This document shows positions 9,339 through 19,847 of a stretch of 59,229 nt of DNA, piece by piece. Source of the DNA: an uncultured Roseobacter sp. (GTDB lineage: Bacteria; Pseudomonadota; Alphaproteobacteria; Rhodobacterales; Rhodobacteraceae); NCBI GenBank assembly GCA_947501635.1, contig CANMWT010000015.1, positions 1 through 59,229 of the forward strand, written 5' to 3'. The notes beneath the pieces were generated by a model. That model worked only from the letters and a program-made list of their open reading frames with translations. It was not told the origin of the DNA and ran no database searches. The first letter of the stretch is position 1, and each line of letters begins with the position of its first letter. The translations under genes and the position numbers were made by a program.

Positions 9339-10370
9339 ATGAAATCCCTCGTCATTCACGCCGCAAAAGACTTGCGCATCGAAGACCACGACGTAGCACC
9401 TCTGAAACCCGGTCAAGTTGAGGTCGCGCTGGCGGCAGGTGGCATCTGTGGATCAGATCTGCACTACTACCAGCATGGCGGCTTCGGCACCGTCCGGCTG
9501 AAGGAGCCGATGATTTTGGGGCATGAGGTCTCGGGCTACATCACCGCACTGGCTGATGACGTGACGGGGTTGTCGGTCGGTCAACTGGTGGCCGTGTCAC
9601 CCTCGCGCCCCTGCCACGCCTGCCGCTACTGCAGCGAAGGCCGCCACAACCACTGCCTGAACATGCGGTTTTACGGCTCCGCGATGCCCTTTCCCCATAT
9701 TCAGGGGGCCTTCCGGCAGATCCTTGTGGCAGACGCCGCGCAATGCGCTCCGGCGGATGGACTTACGGCGGGCGAAGCAGCCATGGCCGAACCGCTTGCC
9801 GTCTGTCTGCATGCGGTCAATCAGGCGGGCAACCTGATGGGCAAGCGGGTTCTGGTAACAGGATGCGGCCCTATCGGCCTGCTGACCATTCTGGCCGCGC
9901 GCCGCAGCGGTGCCGCTGAAATCGTCGCCACCGACCTGACCGATTTCACCCTGCGGATGGCGGCGGAAAACGGCGCGGACATTACGATCAACGGGCGCAA
10001 CACCCCCGAGGCGCTGGCCGCCTATCAGGCCGGCAAAGGCACCTTCGATGTCTTGTTCGAATGCACGGGCGCCGCCGCGGCACTCTCTGGCGGCATCGCG
10101 GCACTGCGCCCGCGCGGCATCATCGTGCAATTGGGCCTTGGCGGCGACATGACCCTGCCCGTGCAGGCGATCACCGCCAAAGAGCTGGAACTGCGCGGGT
10201 CTTTCCGCTTTCATACCGAGTTCTTTACCGGTGTGGCTCTCATGCAAAAGGGCCTCATCAACGTCAAACCGCTCATCACTCAGACGCTGCCGCTTGATCA
10301 GGCCGTTGCCGCATTCGAACTTGCAGCAGACCGGACCCAAGCTATGAAAGCGCAAATCGCCTTTAGCTGA
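9339..10370 (+). CDS. zinc-dependent alcohol dehydrogenase, L-idonate 5-dehydrogenase-like
   Basis: 343 residues, medium-chain dehydrogenase. GGICGSDLHYY and GHEVSG carry catalytic zinc ligands; a four-cysteine lobe (CHACRYC, NHC) binds structural zinc; GCGPIGL is the NAD motif. It resembles L-idonate 5-dehydrogenase (idnD), oxidising idonate to 5-ketogluconate. ATG 9339 follows AGAGGCTT; upstream in-frame residues look non-coding. The divergent SDR gene at 8461 and the TauE-type exporter downstream complete a small sugar-acid locus. Sorbitol/threonine-type substrates are alternatives. Confidence 0.82.
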   Translation: MKSLVIHAAKDLRIEDHDVAPLKPGQVEVALAAGGICGSDLHYYQHGGFGTVRLKEPMILGHEVSGYITALADDVTGLSVGQLVAVSPSRPCHACRYCSEGRHNHCLNMRFYGSAMPFPHIQGAFRQILVADAAQCAPADGLTAGEAAMAEPLAVCLHAVNQAGNLMGKRVLVTGCGPIGLLTILAARRSGAAEIVATDLTDFTLRMAAENGADITINGRNTPEALAAYQAGKGTFDVLFECTGAAAALSGGIAALRPRGIIVQLGLGGDMTLPVQAITAKELELRGSFRFHTEFFTGVALMQKGLINVKPLITQTLPLDQAVAAFELAADRTQAMKAQIAFS

Positions 10371-10395
10371 TCGCGGAGCCACCGGTCTGGAACAA

Positions 10396-11136
10396 ATGCC
10401 TCTCATGCTGGTCGCCGCTGTCGCCTTTTTACTGGCCGGCACTATCAAGGGTATTACCGGGATCGGCCTGCCCACAGCTTCCATCGCCTTCATGACGCTC
10501 TTTGTCGACCCACGCACGGCCATCGCACTGGTGCTTTTTCCAATGCTCGGTTCCAATATCTGGCAGATGCTGCGCGGCGGCGCATTCCTGCGCACCGTAA
10601 AACGCTACTGGCTCTTTGCTGTCGTGCTCGTCGCCGGCGTGGGCGCAACCGCATACTCTACGCAAAACACATCCGAACGCGCCTTGATGGCCATTCTGGG
10701 GTTTGTGGTGCTGGTGTTTGTCTTGCTGAGCTGGAAAAAACTGATCCCCCCGCTGGCAGACCGCTTCGATACTGCCGCACAGATCGGGTTTGCGCTTCTA
10801 TCCGGTGTCATCGGCGGGATGACGGCAGCATGGGGGCCGCCGATGGCGATGTATCTGGCCACCAAAGGTGTCGACAAAGACGAATTCATCCGCGCAACCG
10901 GATTTCTGATCTCTGTCGGGTCGCTGCCGCTGCTGTTGGCCTACGCGCAGATCGGATTTCTGACCGGCCCGCTGGCGGGGCTGTCGCTGGCCATGCTTGT
11001 CCCCACAATCCTCGGCTTTTCACTGGGTGAACTTGTACGGCGGCGGATGTCCGTCGAAGCCTTCCGTCGCGCCATCCTGATCCTGTTTGTCGTGCTTGGG
11101 CTGAACCTGATCCGCCGCGCCATCTGGTACGGCTGA
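10396..11136 (+). CDS. TauE/SafE family anion exporter
   Basis: 246 residues, about eight membrane segments, including the family's repeated small-residue segments (LLSGVIGGMTAAWGPPMAMYL). Family members export sulfite, sulfoacetate or other organic anions across the inner membrane. The gene starts 25 nt after the dehydrogenase stop, with only a weak ribosome site. Its last base abuts the convergent alcohol dehydrogenase gene. The substrate cannot be read from sequence. Confidence 0.82.
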   Translation: MPLMLVAAVAFLLAGTIKGITGIGLPTASIAFMTLFVDPRTAIALVLFPMLGSNIWQMLRGGAFLRTVKRYWLFAVVLVAGVGATAYSTQNTSERALMAILGFVVLVFVLLSWKKLIPPLADRFDTAAQIGFALLSGVIGGMTAAWGPPMAMYLATKGVDKDEFIRATGFLISVGSLPLLLAYAQIGFLTGPLAGLSLAMLVPTILGFSLGELVRRRMSVEAFRRAILILFVVLGLNLIRRAIWYG

Positions 11137-12282
11137 TCAGAAACAGGCTTCAAGCAGCTTTCGAGTGTTGCTGGGCGTCAGCTTCACAGGGTTCCCTCCA
11201 CAGCTCGGATCCGCCAGAGCAGATGTGACCAGCGCATCCATATCCGGGTCTTTTACCCCCAAGGCCGTCAGGTTCGCCGGTATGCCCAAAGCGGCGTTAA
11301 GCTCTGCCACATAGGCACAAAACCCGTCAAAGCCGCCGGCAATGCTCAGGTAGTTGGCAGCACGCGCCAAACTGCGTCGCACCTTGGGCTTGTTGAACTG
11401 CAGAACCGGCAACATCACCACGGCATTGGTCGTGCCGTGATGTGTGTGGTGGACCGCCCCAATGGGATGCGACAAGGCATGGATTGCACCCAGCCCTTTC
11501 TGGAACGCCGTCGCACCCATCGCCGCCGCTGACATCATATGCGCACGCGCCTCGATGTTGGTACCGTCCTGATAGGCCAGCACAAGGTTGTCCTTCACCA
11601 GCTTCATGCCCTCCAGCGCGATGCCCTGGCTCATCGGGTGGTAATGCGGCGAACAATAGGCTTCCAGACAATGGGCAAAAGCATCCATCCCCGTGCCTGC
11701 CGTGATCGCAGGCGGCATGCCGACGGTCAGCTCCGGATCGCAGATCACCACCGCAGGCAGCATCTTGGGGTGAAAAATGATCTTCTTTTCATGCGTGTCT
11801 TCATTGGTTATCACGCTGGCCCGGCCCACCTCTGATCCGGTGCCCGCCGTCGTGGGGACGGCGATGACCGGAGCAATGGCGTCCGCGTCCGCGCGGGTCC
11901 ACCAGTCGCCAATGTCCTCAAAGTCCCAAAGCGGGCGCGATTGCCCCGCCATGAAGGCCACCGCCTTGCCCAGATCCAGACCTGATCCGCCGCCAAAGGC
12001 AATGACACCGTCATGCCCACCCGCGCGATAGGCCGCAACGCCCGCCGTCACATTCTGACCTGTCGGGTTCGGATCCACGTCCGAGAACAATGCGCGCCCC
12101 ATGCCGGCAGCCTCCATCAGGTCCAACACCTGCGTTGTGATCGGCAGACCCGCAAGCCCCTTGTCCGTCACCAAAAGCGGCTTGCGGATGCTGGCTGCGG
12201 CACAGGCATCGGCCAGTTCGGAAATACGCCCCGCGCCAAAGCGTATGGCAGTAGGATAGGACCAGTTGGCAAAGAGCGTCAT
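11137..12282 (-). CDS. iron-containing alcohol dehydrogenase
   Basis: 381 residues, group III metal-dependent dehydrogenase. The N-terminal nucleotide-binding region has FGGGSGLDLGKA; TAGTGSEVG and the metal-binding region DAFAHCLEAYCSPHYHP followed by LSHPIGAVHHTHHGTTNAV supply the usual Asp/His ligands. ATG 12282 follows AAAGGC. It likely interconverts an alcohol and an aldehyde with NAD; the physiological substrate is not apparent. Confidence 0.88.
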   Translation of the reverse strand: MTLFANWSYPTAIRFGAGRISELADACAAASIRKPLLVTDKGLAGLPITTQVLDLMEAAGMGRALFSDVDPNPTGQNVTAGVAAYRAGGHDGVIAFGGGSGLDLGKAVAFMAGQSRPLWDFEDIGDWWTRADADAIAPVIAVPTTAGTGSEVGRASVITNEDTHEKKIIFHPKMLPAVVICDPELTVGMPPAITAGTGMDAFAHCLEAYCSPHYHPMSQGIALEGMKLVKDNLVLAYQDGTNIEARAHMMSAAAMGATAFQKGLGAIHALSHPIGAVHHTHHGTTNAVVMLPVLQFNKPKVRRSLARAANYLSIAGGFDGFCAYVAELNAALGIPANLTALGVKDPDMDALVTSALADPSCGGNPVKLTPSNTRKLLEACF

Positions 12283-12403
12283 CGGGCAAGCCTTTCAATT
12301 CTGTATGTCACCAGTGGCAGGGATACGCCCGCGACGTGCCATTGCCAAGAGCCAGGAGATACCGGATAGTTCCGGCCCACTGGCACCGCAAAGGAATTGA
12401 GCA

Positions 12404-14101
12404 ATGACAGCCACAGCACGCGCGCCCCTGAACGGCCTGTCCCACGTCACGGGCGACACATCAGCGCCGCTGTGGAACCTCACGATCCCGCAAATGCTCG
12501 CCGATACCGCTGCACGACTGCCCGATCATGAAGCCGCAGTCTTTCCCGCACAAAACGAACGATTAACCTATGCGGAACTTGCTTTGCGCGTGGATGCACT
12601 GGCGGCGGGCCTGCACCGTCTGGGCATCGCAAAAGGCGACCGCGTGGGCATCTGGTCTCCGAACCGGCTCGAATGGCTGCTCACCCAGTTTGCCACCGCG
12701 CGCATCGGTGCAATTCTGGTCTGCATCAACCCCGCCTACCGCTTGGCCGAGATGGAATACGCCCTGAACAAGGTTGGCTGCAAGGCACTGGTGATGGCCA
12801 GCCGCTTCAAATCCTCCGACTATGCCGGGATGATCTCGACCCTCACGCCGGAGCTTGCGCGCAAAGGCTCCGATACGCTGGCGGCTGAACGCCTGCCGGC
12901 GCTGCGCCACGTGATCGTGATGGACGACACGCCGCCGCCGGGCATGCTGGCATTCAGCGCACTCTGCACCCCATTGGATCAGGCAGACCGCGAAACACTC
13001 GACGCCATCGCGCAGACACTCGCACCGGAAGAGCCCATCAACATCCAGTTCACCTCTGGCACAACCGGCAGCCCGAAAGGCGCGTGCCTGACGCATCGCA
13101 ACATCGTCAACAACGCGCATTTCGTAACACAGACGCTGGCCTTCACCCAAGAGGACAGGCTCTGCATTCCGGTGCCCTTCTACCACTGCTTCGGCATGGT
13201 CATGGGCACCTTGGGGTGTGTCACGAAAGGGGCGGTGATGGTCGTCCCGGGCGAAGGCTTTGACCCCCAAGACACCCTTGAAACCGTTGCTCGCGAACGA
13301 TGCACCGCGCTTTACGGCGTGCCGACCATGTTCGTGAACATGCTGGAATTGCCCACATTTTCGACGTACGACCTGTCACACCTCCGCACGGGCATAATGG
13401 CGGGCGCTCCTTGTCCCATCGAAGTCATGCGACAAGTGCAGTCGCGCATGAACATGCACGGGGTCACGATCGCCTACGGCATGACCGAAACATCGCCCGT
13501 ATCCTTCCAAAGCAACCTCGACGACCCGTTGGAAAAGCGCGTGTCCTCGGTCGGTCGCATCCACCCCCATGTCGAAGTCAAGATCGTGGATGAAGCAGGG
13601 CAAACGGTGCCGGTGGACACACAGGGAGAGTTGTTGACGCGCGGCTATTCAGTGATGCAGGGATATTGGAACGATCCCGAGCAGACCACCGCCAGCATCG
13701 ATGCAGAGGGATGGATGCACACGGGCGATCTGGCGACGCTGGATCGCGACGGCTATTGCGCCATCACAGGCCGGGTCAAGGATATGATCCTGCGCGGCGG
13801 TGAAAACGTCTACCCCCGTGAGATCGAAGAGTTTCTCTACACACACCCGGATGTTTCACAAGTGCAGGTCTTCGGCATTCCAGACCGCCGACTTGGCGAA
13901 ATAGTCTGCGCGTGGATTGTGAGGAAACCCGGCAGTACTGTCTCGCAAGAGGACATCACAGACTACTGTCGCAACCGGATCGCACACTACAAAGTGCCCG
14001 CACATGTCAGCTTTCGCAGCGAATTGCCCATGACGGTCACCGGCAAGCCGCAAAAATTCATCATGCGGGACCAGATGATGGCCGAACTTCAACAGAGCTG
14101 A
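12404..14101 (+). CDS. acyl-CoA synthetase (AMP-forming, FadD-like)
   Basis: 565 residues. It has the adenylate-forming signature [16 protein letters not shown], the YGMTETSP loop, [12 protein letters not shown] and the C-terminal [18 protein letters not shown] and [10 protein letters not shown] with the catalytic lysine. It activates a medium- or long-chain fatty acid with ATP and CoA. ATG 12404 has AAGGA upstream. A beta-oxidation bifunctional protein lies 3 kb downstream on the other strand, giving a plausible metabolic partner. Confidence 0.88.
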   Translation: MTATARAPLNGLSHVTGDTSAPLWNLTIPQMLADTAARLPDHEAAVFPAQNERLTYAELALRVDALAAGLHRLGIAKGDRVGIWSPNRLEWLLTQFATARIGAILVCINPAYRLAEMEYALNKVGCKALVMASRFKSSDYAGMISTLTPELARKGSDTLAAERLPALRHVIVMDDTPPPGMLAFSALCTPLDQADRETLDAIAQTLAPEEPINIQFTSGTTGSPKGACLTHRNIVNNAHFVTQTLAFTQEDRLCIPVPFYHCFGMVMGTLGCVTKGAVMVVPGEGFDPQDTLETVARERCTALYGVPTMFVNMLELPTFSTYDLSHLRTGIMAGAPCPIEVMRQVQSRMNMHGVTIAYGMTETSPVSFQSNLDDPLEKRVSSVGRIHPHVEVKIVDEAGQTVPVDTQGELLTRGYSVMQGYWNDPEQTTASIDAEGWMHTGDLATLDRDGYCAITGRVKDMILRGGENVYPREIEEFLYTHPDVSQVQVFGIPDRRLGEIVCAWIVRKPGSTVSQEDITDYCRNRIAHYKVPAHVSFRSELPMTVTGKPQKFIMRDQMMAELQQS

Positions 14102-14195
14102 GCCTGGCGCCGGCGCCCGCACCGCGCGTTTTCGGGACGGAAAGGCGCGGGACATGTCGTGCGGCGCAGCCGCGCCGTTGCGCAGCCTCTGGCCG

Positions 14196-14732
14196 CTAGA
14201 CCGGACCCGTGTACTCGCCGCGCGCGGGGTAGTTCTTGGCCACTGCGCCATCCACCGCCGCCAAAAGCTCGGAAAAATGCGGCCGCACAAAGGGCATCGT
14301 CTGAACCGAGCCATAGTATAGCGTACGGGCAGGCGTAATCAGGAACAGTCCCGGCTCCGAAAACAGCGCGGGCTCTTCGATGTCAATCGATGTCTTGCCG
14401 CGCGACGTCGAGATATAAAGCCCCCACTCGCGGGCCTTGGCAAGGCTCAGGTCATAGCCGATGCGCAACGCAGAGGCTTTGATCTTGTCAGCCATCTGCC
14501 GCGCGCGCACCTCACCATCCACGCTCAGCGCCACAGTCGTCACGCCGCGCTTTTCAAACTCCGGCGTCAGCTTTTCCAGCTCCGCCAGATAGGTGGCACA
14601 CAGCGGGCAGTGAATGCCGCGGTAAAAGCAGACGACGGTGCCGGTTTCGGCACCATCCGCACCCAGCTCGAAACCACCGTGATCCAGGGTCGGCACGGCA
14701 AGTTCAGGTACTTTCTGACGGGGTAGCAACAT
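14196..14732 (-). CDS. AhpC/TSA-family peroxiredoxin-like protein
   Basis: 178 residues, thioredoxin fold. The active-site region is VVCFYRGIHCPLCATYL with cysteines at 35, 42 and 45, so a CxxC motif (42-45) sits where classical peroxiredoxins have a single peroxidatic cysteine after a Pro/Thr pattern. The protein probably reduces peroxides or a disulfide in the cytosol; no signal peptide is seen. ATG 14732 follows AAAGGA. It stands alone between two divergent or convergent neighbours. Confidence 0.8.
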   Translation of the reverse strand: MLLPRQKVPELAVPTLDHGGFELGADGAETGTVVCFYRGIHCPLCATYLAELEKLTPEFEKRGVTTVALSVDGEVRARQMADKIKASALRIGYDLSLAKAREWGLYISTSRGKTSIDIEEPALFSEPGLFLITPARTLYYGSVQTMPFVRPHFSELLAAVDGAVAKNYPARGEYTGPV

Positions 14733-14810
14733 GGTTTGATCCTTTCAATTGTGCCCCACCGTCCCACGCACGGGCACAAATGGCCAGTGCACAGGTTTCA
14801 CAAGCCGGTG

Positions 14811-14852
14811 ACAGGGCCAGATCAACAGGGCCAGATCAACAGGGCCAGATCA
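14811..14852. repeat. three perfect tandem copies of a 14-bp unit
   Basis: The unit ACAGGGCCAGATCA occurs three times without mismatch, upstream of the MmgE/PrpD gene. A 14-bp unit would shift frame, supporting the view that coding starts only at 14933. Confidence 0.9.
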
Positions 14853-14932
14853 GATGTCGCGTTTGGACAAGAACCCGCGCGCCCCCTGCGTCTTTCTGGG
14901 CCACAGACCGGCCAACAGCAAAGGGACGCCCC

Positions 14933-16270
14933 ATGTCAGCGCAATTTGATGCCATCGCGGATTTTGTGGCCCACCCCCGCGTGCCGGACAGTGCCCGCAG
15001 CATGGCCGCGCTGCTGCTGGTGGACACACTCGGGGTCGGGGCGGGCGCACACCCGCTTGAACCTGCACGCATCGCACGCGACTTCGCCGTGGACTTCCAC
15101 GGCGCAGCACAGCCCGCAAACGCCGCACCGCTGCTCTTTGACGGCAGAACCGCCTCCATCCCCGGAGCCGCCTTCGCTGCCGCCACCCAGATCGACAACC
15201 TCGACGGGCATGACGGCTATAACCCGACCAAAGGGCATATCGGCTGCGCCGTGGTGCCCGCCCTGATCGCCTTCGCAGCGCAACACCCCGACCTGCCCTC
15301 CACGACCGCTCTGGATATTCTGGTAATGTCTTACGAGGTCGGCGCGCGCGCCGCGATCGCGCTGCACGACACGGTGTCAGACTACCATACCTCTGGCGCG
15401 TGGAACGGTATCGCCGTGGCTGCGATCGGATGCGCCCTGAACGGCGCCACGGTGGACCAACTGCGGCAGGCCGTCGGCATCGCCGAGTATCACGGACCGC
15501 GCAGCCAGATGATGCGCGAGATTGCCCATCCCACCATGCTGCATGACGGTTCTGGCATGGGAGCGCTGACCGGTGCCATGGCGGCTCTTCTGGCGCTACG
15601 CGGTTTTCAAGGTGCCCCCGCGATCACACTTGAGGCCCCCGATGTCGCACATCTTTGGCAAGACCTCGGCCAGCACTGGACGATCGCGCTCAACTACATC
15701 AAACCCTACCCTGTGTGTCGCTGGGCACATGCGCCGCTCGATGCCCTCCACGCCCTGATGACCGCGCATGATCTGTCCCCAGCGGATATCGCGCGTCTTG
15801 ACGTGCGCACTTTCGCGGAAAGTGCCGCCCTCTTTGCCGGCGTTCCCGAAACCACGGGACAGGCGCAATACTCTCTGGCCTTCGCGCTTGCCGCAATGAT
15901 CTGCCATGGGCACGTGGGCCCTGCCCAGATTTCCCACGCAGGTCTGTCAGATCGCGCCGTCGCTGCGGTACTGCCGCGGATTTTTGTCACTGAAACGGCT
16001 ATGCATTCTGACAGGTTCCCTGCAAAGCGCTGCGCGGATATCACCATTACCTGCACCGATGGCCGCGTGCTGCACTCAGGCGATACAGAGGCGCGCGGCG
16101 GCCCCGAGGCCCCCCTGCTGGAAAGTGAAGTCGAGGAAAAACTTCACCTTTTTGCAGACCCCGTGCTGGGCACTGCACGGACAGACAGGCTTTGGCAAAT
16201 GCGCCACGCCCTGCTGGACCCGCAGCACAAATTCGGCACGCTGGTCGAACTGGTCACCGCACCGGTCTGA
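14933..16270 (+). CDS. MmgE/PrpD family protein
   Basis: 445 residues. The all-helical MmgE/PrpD N-terminal domain ([20 protein letters not shown], then [19 protein letters not shown], a conserved active-site region in 2-methylcitrate dehydratase and cis-aconitate decarboxylase relatives) and the smaller C-terminal domain ([14 protein letters not shown]) are present. It probably dehydrates or decarboxylates a carboxylic acid, but the substrate is unclear. ATG 14933 has AAAGGG 9 nt upstream, whereas the upstream extension runs through a tandem repeat and is unlikely to be coding. rpe follows about 107 nt later. Confidence 0.85.
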   Translation: MSAQFDAIADFVAHPRVPDSARSMAALLLVDTLGVGAGAHPLEPARIARDFAVDFHGAAQPANAAPLLFDGRTASIPGAAFAAATQIDNLDGHDGYNPTKGHIGCAVVPALIAFAAQHPDLPSTTALDILVMSYEVGARAAIALHDTVSDYHTSGAWNGIAVAAIGCALNGATVDQLRQAVGIAEYHGPRSQMMREIAHPTMLHDGSGMGALTGAMAALLALRGFQGAPAITLEAPDVAHLWQDLGQHWTIALNYIKPYPVCRWAHAPLDALHALMTAHDLSPADIARLDVRTFAESAALFAGVPETTGQAQYSLAFALAAMICHGHVGPAQISHAGLSDRAVAAVLPRIFVTETAMHSDRFPAKRCADITITCTDGRVLHSGDTEARGGPEAPLLESEVEEKLHLFADPVLGTARTDRLWQMRHALLDPQHKFGTLVELVTAPV

Positions 16271-16377
16271 CACTGCGGGCTGCAGATGCGATCCGCCCTT
16301 GCGTCCGGCCCCATCGGGCCGATATAGCGCGGGCACACACACACATGCCGAGCACAGCTGCCAAAAAGGGTCCGACC

Positions 16378-17070
16378 ATGTCTTTTAACCGCTCTTTGAA
16401 GATTGCGCCTTCCATCCTCTCCGCCGATTTCGCGAACTTCGGCGCGGAATGCGAAGCCATCGAAGCACAGGGCGCCGACTGGGTGCATGTGGACGTGATG
16501 GACGGACATTTTGTGCCCAATATCACATTCGGTCCGGCGACATGTGCCGCCATCCGCCCGCACATCAAGGGGGTGATGGATGTCCACCTGATGATCGCAC
16601 CGGTCGATCCCTATATCGACGCTTTTGCCAAGGCGGGTGCCGATGTCATCACCGCCCATGTCGAGGCGGGGCCGCATATCCACCGGACCATGCAGGCCAT
16701 CCGCGCCAGCGGTGCCAAGGCGGGTGTGGCACTGAACCCGGGCACCCCGGCCGCCGCGGTGGAATACCTGCTGGATATGGTCGATATGGTCTGCGTGATG
16801 ACCGTGAACCCCGGCTTTGGCGGGCAGAAGTTCATCCACAGTCAGATCGAAAAAGTCCGACAGCTGCGTGCAATGATCGGAGACAGACCCGTGCACATTG
16901 AAATCGATGGCGGTGTGGACCCAGACACGGCACCTCTGGTCGCCGCTGCCGGCGCGGATGTGCTTGTCGCAGGTTCTGCGGTGTTTCGCGGCGGGTCGGT
17001 CGCAGACCCAGCACCCTACGGTGCCAATATCAAGGCAATCCGCGACGCGGTGCTGTCGACAACCGTCTAG
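16378..17070 (+). CDS. rpe: ribulose-phosphate 3-epimerase
   Basis: 230 residues, TIM barrel. It interconverts ribulose-5-phosphate and xylulose-5-phosphate in the pentose phosphate and, where present, Calvin pathways. [12 protein letters not shown] at the N-terminus, [37 protein letters not shown] and EIDGGVD give the metal and phosphate sites. ATG 16378 has AAAAAGGG 7 nt upstream; the longer in-frame extension is low-complexity and rejected. Confidence 0.95.
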   Translation: MSFNRSLKIAPSILSADFANFGAECEAIEAQGADWVHVDVMDGHFVPNITFGPATCAAIRPHIKGVMDVHLMIAPVDPYIDAFAKAGADVITAHVEAGPHIHRTMQAIRASGAKAGVALNPGTPAAAVEYLLDMVDMVCVMTVNPGFGGQKFIHSQIEKVRQLRAMIGDRPVHIEIDGGVDPDTAPLVAAAGADVLVAGSAVFRGGSVADPAPYGANIKAIRDAVLSTTV

Positions 17071-17079
17071 GCGGGCCCA

Positions 17080-19185
17080 TCACCGGTTCAGGTCGTCAAA
17101 GCTTTTGTTATCGGCCACCAAACGCTCTAACAGACCGGCAGGTGCGCCAAAGCAGGGAATGTCATCAGCAAACCGCCTGATGTCGTGCAAGACCACATCC
17201 AACCCGCTAGTATCCGCCCAATGCATGGGGCCGCCCCAGTGGCGCGGAAACCCGTAGCCTGCGATCAGCACAACATCCACATCAGAAGGACGGCGCGCGA
17301 TCCCTTCCTGCACAGTCTTGGCTGCTTCGTTCACCATCGCCGCAAGATAGCTCCGCACCACCTGCGCGGCGTCAAAGGGGGAATGCGCGGGTAATCTCGC
17401 GGCACGTTCGGCGGCGATCAGGGCGGCTGCATGGCCGTTGGGCCTGAGGGCTTGGCTGCCGTCGTCTCCGCCACTGCGCGCGCTGTAGTCATAGTATCCC
17501 TTGCCGGTCTTGCGCCCAAAGTGGCCCGCCGCGCAAAGCTGGTCAGGAAACTGCGCGTCGGACGCTGTCTTGCCATAGAGTTGCGCACGCCTTTTGCGGT
17601 TTGCCCAGCCGATATCAAGCCCTGCGAGATCTGCCACCGCATAAGGGCCCATGGGATAGCCAAAATCGACCAGCGCCGCGTCGATATCCCAAGGATCAAC
17701 ACCCAGCAGCACCATCTGATCCGCCACCGTCCGGCAGCGGTGCAGAATACGGTTGCCAACAAAGCCGTCACAGACACCGGACCGCACCGCGGTTTTGGCC
17801 ATGCGCTTTGCCAGTGCGAAACCCGTTGCCACAACATCCGGCGCGGTCCTTTCGGGTACGACAACTTCCAGCAGTTTCATGACATGGGCCGGCGCGAAGA
17901 AATGCAGCCCCAGCACAGCCCCGACGCGCCTTGTCTCAGCCGCGATGTCGTCAATGCTCAGATAGGATGTGTTCGACGCCAGCACACAGTCAGGCCGGCA
18001 CACCACATCCAGCTGGCGAAAGACCGATTGCTTGACCGACAGGTCTTCGACAACTGCCTCGATCACCAGATCGGCGTCGGCCAGTGCAGCGTAGCCGGTC
18101 GCGCCCACCAGCCTGTCGGCCAGCAGCGTGTCCGCCCCGGCCTGGTCCAGCTTGCCACGCGCCACCGCCCCGCGCAAAACCGCCGCGACCCGGGCAGTGG
18201 CCGCCTGCAGCGTGTCGGCTGTGGTCTCGACCAGCGTGACGTCAAACCCCGACAACAAGGCCGACGCGACAATCCCCGACCCCATCGTGCCGCCACCTAC
18301 CACGCCGATACGGCGCAGAGGGCGCGCAGTGCTATCCCTCAGTTCGGGCAGCTGCGCCGCGGCGCGCTCAGCGAAAAAGGCATGCACCAGTGCCCGCCGC
18401 TGCTCTGATCCCAAAAGCTGCTCGAAAATCTGCCGCTCCGTCCGCATCGCTTCGTCAAAGGGCTGCGATGTTGCGGCCCGAACTGCCCGCAAAGCCGCAA
18501 GCGGCGCGGTCTGGCCCCGGGCGTGCCGCGCGACGCGCGCACCCGCAGCCTCCCAGTCAAAACCACCTTCAACAGGCAGGTCACATGTCGGACGCGGCAG
18601 CGCGCCCTGCTCCAGCAACCCGCGGATATACGCAAGGCCCGCAGGTTCCGCGCTGTCTCCGCCAAGCCTGTCGACAATCCCCATATCCACGGCCTCCGCA
18701 GCGTCAAAACGCCGACCTGTCGTGATGCACGCCACCGCCGACGCCAACCCGGCAAGCCGCGGCAAACGCTGCGTGCCACCGGCGCCGGGGATCACCCCCA
18801 AAGTCACTTCTGGAAGCCCCAGCCACGTGCCCTCCAGCGCCACACGGTAATGCGCCGCCAGGGCCAGCTCCAACCCGCCCCCCAGCGCCACCCCGTGCAG
18901 CGCCGCCACCACCGGCACCTGCGCGGTTTCGAAGCGCGCACAAACCTGCGGCAGGCTCGGCGCACGGGGCCGAGACCCAAATTCCTTGATATCCGCACCG
19001 GCGCTGAACCCGCGCCCCGCGCCCACCAGCAGCACCCCTAGCACCTGCGGGTCGCACTCGGCCCGATCCAGCGCCGCAATCAGCCCCGCCCTGACCGCCT
19101 GACCCAAGGCATTCACAGGCGGGTTGTCGATGCAGATCACAGCAACCGCACCCACGCGCCTGTAGCTTACCACGGGACGGGGCAC
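17080..19185 (-). CDS. bifunctional enoyl-CoA hydratase / 3-hydroxyacyl-CoA dehydrogenase (FadB/FadJ-like)
   Basis: About 701 residues. An N-terminal crotonase domain (VAVICIDNPPVNALG; oxyanion region GRGFSAGADIKEFG; LPEVTLGVIPGAGGTQRLPRL with the catalytic Glu) precedes a Rossmann-fold NAD domain (GVVGGGTMGSGI, then SNTSYLSI) and a 3HCDH C-terminal domain (DGFVGNRI, YPMGPYAVADLAGLDIGW). It performs hydration and oxidation in fatty-acid beta-oxidation. The start is uncertain: GTG at 19185 fits the family N-terminus and lies 7 nt after the methyltransferase stop at 19193; a start up to 19263 is open in frame. No thiolase gene is adjacent, unusual for fadBA pairs. Confidence 0.88.
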   Translation of the reverse strand: MPRPVVSYRRVGAVAVICIDNPPVNALGQAVRAGLIAALDRAECDPQVLGVLLVGAGRGFSAGADIKEFGSRPRAPSLPQVCARFETAQVPVVAALHGVALGGGLELALAAHYRVALEGTWLGLPEVTLGVIPGAGGTQRLPRLAGLASAVACITTGRRFDAAEAVDMGIVDRLGGDSAEPAGLAYIRGLLEQGALPRPTCDLPVEGGFDWEAAGARVARHARGQTAPLAALRAVRAATSQPFDEAMRTERQIFEQLLGSEQRRALVHAFFAERAAAQLPELRDSTARPLRRIGVVGGGTMGSGIVASALLSGFDVTLVETTADTLQAATARVAAVLRGAVARGKLDQAGADTLLADRLVGATGYAALADADLVIEAVVEDLSVKQSVFRQLDVVCRPDCVLASNTSYLSIDDIAAETRRVGAVLGLHFFAPAHVMKLLEVVVPERTAPDVVATGFALAKRMAKTAVRSGVCDGFVGNRILHRCRTVADQMVLLGVDPWDIDAALVDFGYPMGPYAVADLAGLDIGWANRKRRAQLYGKTASDAQFPDQLCAAGHFGRKTGKGYYDYSARSGGDDGSQALRPNGHAAALIAAERAARLPAHSPFDAAQVVRSYLAAMVNEAAKTVQEGIARRPSDVDVVLIAGYGFPRHWGGPMHWADTSGLDVVLHDIRRFADDIPCFGAPAGLLERLVADNKSFDDLNR

Positions 19186-19192
19186 GACCGGT

Positions 19193-19678
19193 TCAGCGCT
19201 GATAGATGAAACAGCGCCCCGGCACTGCCTCCGGCGGCAGCGCGATCTCGGCCAAACCGTCAAAGTACATCCGGTCGCTTGACACCATCAGCCCCCCGGG
19301 TGCCAGCAAGGGCTCGATCAAGGGCGAAACCTCGCGTGCAAAAATGTCGTTCTTTTGCGCGTTGTGCCCACCCAGATCCGCATGGATCAGCACAGCCGTA
19401 GGCCCGAAACGGCTTAGTGCCGCAGGCAGGGTGTCAAACACATCCCCCAGCAGCACCCGATCCTCGGGCGGTGTACTGTCGGGATGCGACGCGACAGCCC
19501 GCTCAAAAACAAAGATATCTCGCTCGGGCATGATCTCGCGCATGTGGTGATAGGTCCGGCCATTGCCAAGCCCAAGCTCAAAGACCGGCCCCTCCTGTGC
19601 GGCGACCATCTCGGCCGCGTGGTTCAAACAGGCGCGTTGCGACACCATTCTGTCGATAAATAGATCAAGACGGCTCAT
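19193..19678 (-). CDS. class I SAM-dependent methyltransferase-like protein
   Basis: 161 residues. FELGLGNGRTYHHMRE at about residues 33-48 is a Gly-rich SAM-binding loop; VLIHADLGGHN is the second conserved stretch and GGLMVSSDRMYF the third. It is a paralogue of the protein at 35241, sharing ELGLGNGRTY, the acidic strand ends and the same length. Its stop is a few nt from the start of the beta-oxidation gene. Substrate unknown. The fold is compact and lacks extra substrate domains, so it probably acts on a small molecule or an acceptor held by a partner. Confidence 0.75.
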   Translation of the reverse strand: MSRLDLFIDRMVSQRACLNHAAEMVAAQEGPVFELGLGNGRTYHHMREIMPERDIFVFERAVASHPDSTPPEDRVLLGDVFDTLPAALSRFGPTAVLIHADLGGHNAQKNDIFAREVSPLIEPLLAPGGLMVSSDRMYFDGLAEIALPPEAVPGRCFIYQR

Positions 19679-19847
19679 CGGGACATGTCCATGGTTGCTT
19701 CTGTCTGCTCAAATGCCTTCTTTTGCACAAAAATGGTAGTGCAAAGCGGTTCATCGGTCTGGACGCTGGACGTCAGGCCCGAAATCGCGTTGACTGTAAG
19801 TTGTTAACTGCTGCCGATTGGGATGGGAAAAAGGAAGTGGCCTGCAC

